Of a DNA stretch of 30,250 nucleotides, positions 29,401 through 30,250 are shown piece by piece. The notes under the pieces were generated by a model. That model searched no databases and was not told the origin of the DNA. It saw nothing but the letters and a program-made list of their open reading frames with translations. Position 1 is the first letter of the stretch. Every line of letters starts with the position of its first letter. The stretch is from contig JALLBK010000429.1 in the NCBI GenBank assembly GCA_036940085.1, positions 1-30,250 on the forward strand, in the 5' to 3' direction. This stretch comes from Discostella pseudostelligera (taxonomy: Eukaryota; Bacillariophyta; Thalassiosirophyceae; Thalassiosirales; Thalassiosiraceae). The position numbers were made by a program, and so were the translations under genes.

Positions 29401-30085
29401 TACTACTAAATGTCGAATTGCAATCGTCGGTTGTGTGGTTGTCATCATCAACTACCTTGATCCACGCTGAAGACTCTACACTGCCAAAGTTCCGTCCGAA
29501 ATTCAGCGGGAAAACTTGGTTGGGAGACACTACCGTTATTTGGTTCAATAGCCCACCATCTTCCAACAATGTAGATTCCATTTCGATCATTTCCCAATCA
29601 GAAACTGACAATGGTTCGAATGTTACTCGTTCAGCAATGGGCACATTTGTAAGCACTCGAACGGATGCGAATATAGGGTCACTCGTAGAATTGAATACTG
29701 ACTGGAGAGAAGGGTGCAAATCTAGCGGCAGTTCAATGATATTTTTGTAATTCCTGGACCCAAGACCAACAGCCGATGGAGATCCACCATTGTATGATGC
29801 GTGCATTGTAGTGCCCCCACCTACATCATCAAGCTCATCCAAATTTTGTGCTCCTTTGGGAAAAATTACAATTTCCAATGGAAGGAAATCGACGTCATGC
29901 ACTGCTGTATCTCCCCCATTCGCATAATCATCGGACGTAGTAGAGGAAGAATTAATGAGCGACGAGGCAAGTCGCCATGCTGTTTGTGGTGCCAGACGGA
30001 CGAAAAGATTTTGTCGATCCCTCTCCGATGGACGTGGGGTTGCGATTAACGTCAGCCTCGGGCAACATGATGCCGATACATCCAT
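26420..30085 (-). CDS. PEX1: Peroxin-1, AAA-type ATPase of peroxisome biogenesis
   Basis: A 1221-aa intronless gene. PEX1 with PEX6 forms the hexameric motor that extracts the ubiquitinated receptor PEX5 from the peroxisome membrane. The N-terminal domain shows LFVRLAPQTAWRLASSLI-type PEX1 sequence. A weak AAA domain D1 has Walker A GEVGSGKT (about 653) and SVLVLDDLNALIP (about 712). The well-conserved D2 has GILLYGPPGNGKS (about 952), the PEX1-typical HGPELLDRYIGASEAKVRQL, Walker B MIFFDEFDSLAPQRGSDHTG (about 1010), TDRVVNQLLTLLDG and the second region of homology VVAATSRPDKIDKALLRPGR. The D2 P-loop reads NGKS where TGKT is usual. An acidic Ser/Asp-rich insert (about 210-250) splits the N-terminal half. 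The ATG at 30085 is the only sensible start, since an in-frame stop lies 12 bp upstream. Paired PEX6 is not in this window. Confidence 0.93.
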   Translation of the reverse strand: MDVSASCCPRLTLIATPRPSERDRQNLFVRLAPQTAWRLASSLINSSSTTSDDYANGGDTAVHDVDFLPLEIVIFPKGAQNLDELDDVGGGTTMHASYNGGSPSAVGLGSRNYKNIIELPLDLHPSLQSVFNSTSDPIFASVRVLTNVPIAERVTFEPLSVSDWEMIEMESTLLEDGGLLNQITVVSPNQVFPLNFGRNFGSVESSAWIKVVDDDNHTTDDCNSTFSSSDSDIDASPDHTDDDDNCTSAVRNNNHRCVRLMAETEVVVIPKPRMRIEEPKDTKTSLPPPMEEPVFCPSTPLRVQFNLSDVHQTSLANEAFLSLPNPPLGYVFVHPSTLTRLPGYQHCIATRYQNDQPKCADEEYPQFVVTVRRVRGPFANYSHPDAGKDHGTGDDVAVAIVHASDSTREGHIGMNSLLRYQLGVSPLSRYVTIQLWSESQIMDSIASARVAEGKRIKITKVSITIPPAFLDRCSILPKCDTLSSTCKHCEGANCDSSSVTPTRRNTMGTDPVFCSGSILSSEFLRELDPGRRKCSDMLMLTIQPISDTPGDSIIKSEFSQTISHCLVPIITTKHLRELLRSDTIETDKTCKVKSVDAHSYSSMLPTLHSPTVGFTSAIQSMIRSAKQIIHRPKFDSHNLFAPHSTINNAIMITGEVGSGKTHLAITAALQLAVSEQFATVYLDCKKLQATSTSIKHILEEIQKSFHDALQKQPSVLVLDDLNALIPKVEFSDGEGDGSIHHHILNPALVTQVKVTVDQLLLQSQYCSSSSRVKSTQLTGIVLVCTCRDKDSISTRYQESGIFHSLIEVPSLNATQRAQLVHNELMGHAVLANEKIPHVISRLGKDTDGCRPKDLRIVATRIMHLDYLRNLHCHQEETQSSLKMLESDIASIIESYSPLSQQLVDVDPNTCSLDWDSIGGLLKAKQSLFDIIIHPMRFKSVYDNAPMTLPTGILLYGPPGNGKSFIVPLLAKTSKLTLITCHGPELLDRYIGASEAKVRQLFARATAAAPSMIFFDEFDSLAPQRGSDHTGVTDRVVNQLLTLLDGAERSKDSNYIFVVAATSRPDKIDKALLRPGRLEKHVYVGYPESLVEWNSLFSSLLNARNVDDEVSCLQQSGDLYSTFCKDFDHAKDFSAADMKAVLDTAHLLCVHEILDTSDREAGVHPILRKSHILEAFKRTRTSLLPTDRRVLQSIYASFGDLDVKQETPARNMEDNRLKTSLR

Positions 30086-30250
30086 CGCATTAGCATTAGA
30101 GTTGGATCAGGCCACCACTGGTGTTGGCACTGCGGTGATGATGGTAGTGGCAGCGGCGGCAGTACTACCTAGAGTGATGGATGGAGTGATTTTGTCGGCA
30201 GCGCAGCGGCACGGCACACTATTGCATGCAGCTGGCAGCTGGCGGGAACA
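30086..30250 (-). promoter_or_regulatory. PEX1 upstream region with a terminal E2F-like word
   Basis: The last 165 bp lie upstream of PEX1. TGGCGGGAAC at 30240-30249 matches the word seen in other promoters here and lies 155 bp from the ATG. A repeated GCAGCTGGCAGCTGG (30229-30243) holds two CAGCTG cores. The region may continue as a promoter beyond the window edge. Confidence 0.4.

Noticed and set aside
13109..30085. Lipid/organelle gene cluster (PES-like, ERG4, PEX1) as a functional unit
   Set aside because: The genes act in different pathways and compartments and are mixed with unrelated genes; chance proximity is simpler.
30138..30250. ATG-initiated + strand frame open to the window edge
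   Set aside because: Ala/Val/Gly-rich from GGC/GCA repeats, cut by the window end, and in the PEX1 promoter. A real divergent gene cannot be excluded, but there is no support.
1..30250. tRNA, rRNA, CRISPR, transposon or viral insertions
   Set aside because: No cloverleaf, spaced direct repeats, terminal repeats, transposase, integrase or reverse transcriptase motifs were seen by reading; a covariance-model or repeat search was not possible.

Overview
The window reads as gene-dense nuclear DNA of a unicellular photosynthetic eukaryote. A stramenopile alga, most likely a diatom, fits best. Introns are short (about 65-105 nt) with GT..AG ends. Several proteins carry plastid-type N-termini: a signal peptide followed by an aromatic residue in an ASAF-like context, and in two cases a twin-arginine lumen signal. 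The products are eukaryotic and algal: PEX1, ERG4, a two-pore K+ channel with EF-hands, a phytyl ester synthase-like enzyme, a folate-biopterin-type transporter and a PsbP-like protein. I see no prokaryotic operon, phage, CRISPR, rRNA or tRNA, and no recognisable transposon.

Layout. 1-96: C-terminal end of a + strand gene. 219-1552 (-): CRAL-TRIO/Sec14-like protein. 1972-4382 (+): membrane-anchored SET-domain protein, divergent from the previous gene over a shared promoter. 4440-5528 (-): histidine phosphatase with a twin-arginine-like leader. 5915-6835 (+): acidic/basic low-complexity protein with a conserved C-terminal domain. 7235-8908 (+): GPR107/108-like seven-TM protein. 9010-10758 (+): four-exon ZC2HC1-type zinc-finger protein. 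10859-12721 (-): folate-biopterin transporter family. 13109-15478 (-): plastid phytyl ester synthase/diacylglycerol acyltransferase family. 16008-17642 (-): ERG4 sterol reductase. 18640-20909 (+): RS- and Q-rich protein with three hnRNP-Q acidic-domain-like modules. 21262-22785 (-): unrecognised protein. 23148-24053 (+): lumenal PsbP-like protein. 24259-25999 (-): TPK-type K+ channel. 26420-30085 (-): PEX1.

The genes do not form one pathway. Several touch lipids or organelles (Sec14-like, phytyl ester synthase, ERG4, PEX1), but this may be chance. The most notable unexplained structure is in the promoters. E2F-like GGCGGGAA/GGCGCGAA/GGCGAA words recur 45-270 bp upstream of most start codons. 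Two distant promoters share identical 13- and 14-mers in opposite orientation, and two neighbouring - strand genes share an E2F-like plus G-box module. Splice models were joined by hand from GT/AG sites, reading phase and domain continuity, with no transcript data. I found no obvious new biological system; the promoter grammar and the triple-domain RS protein are the best leads.
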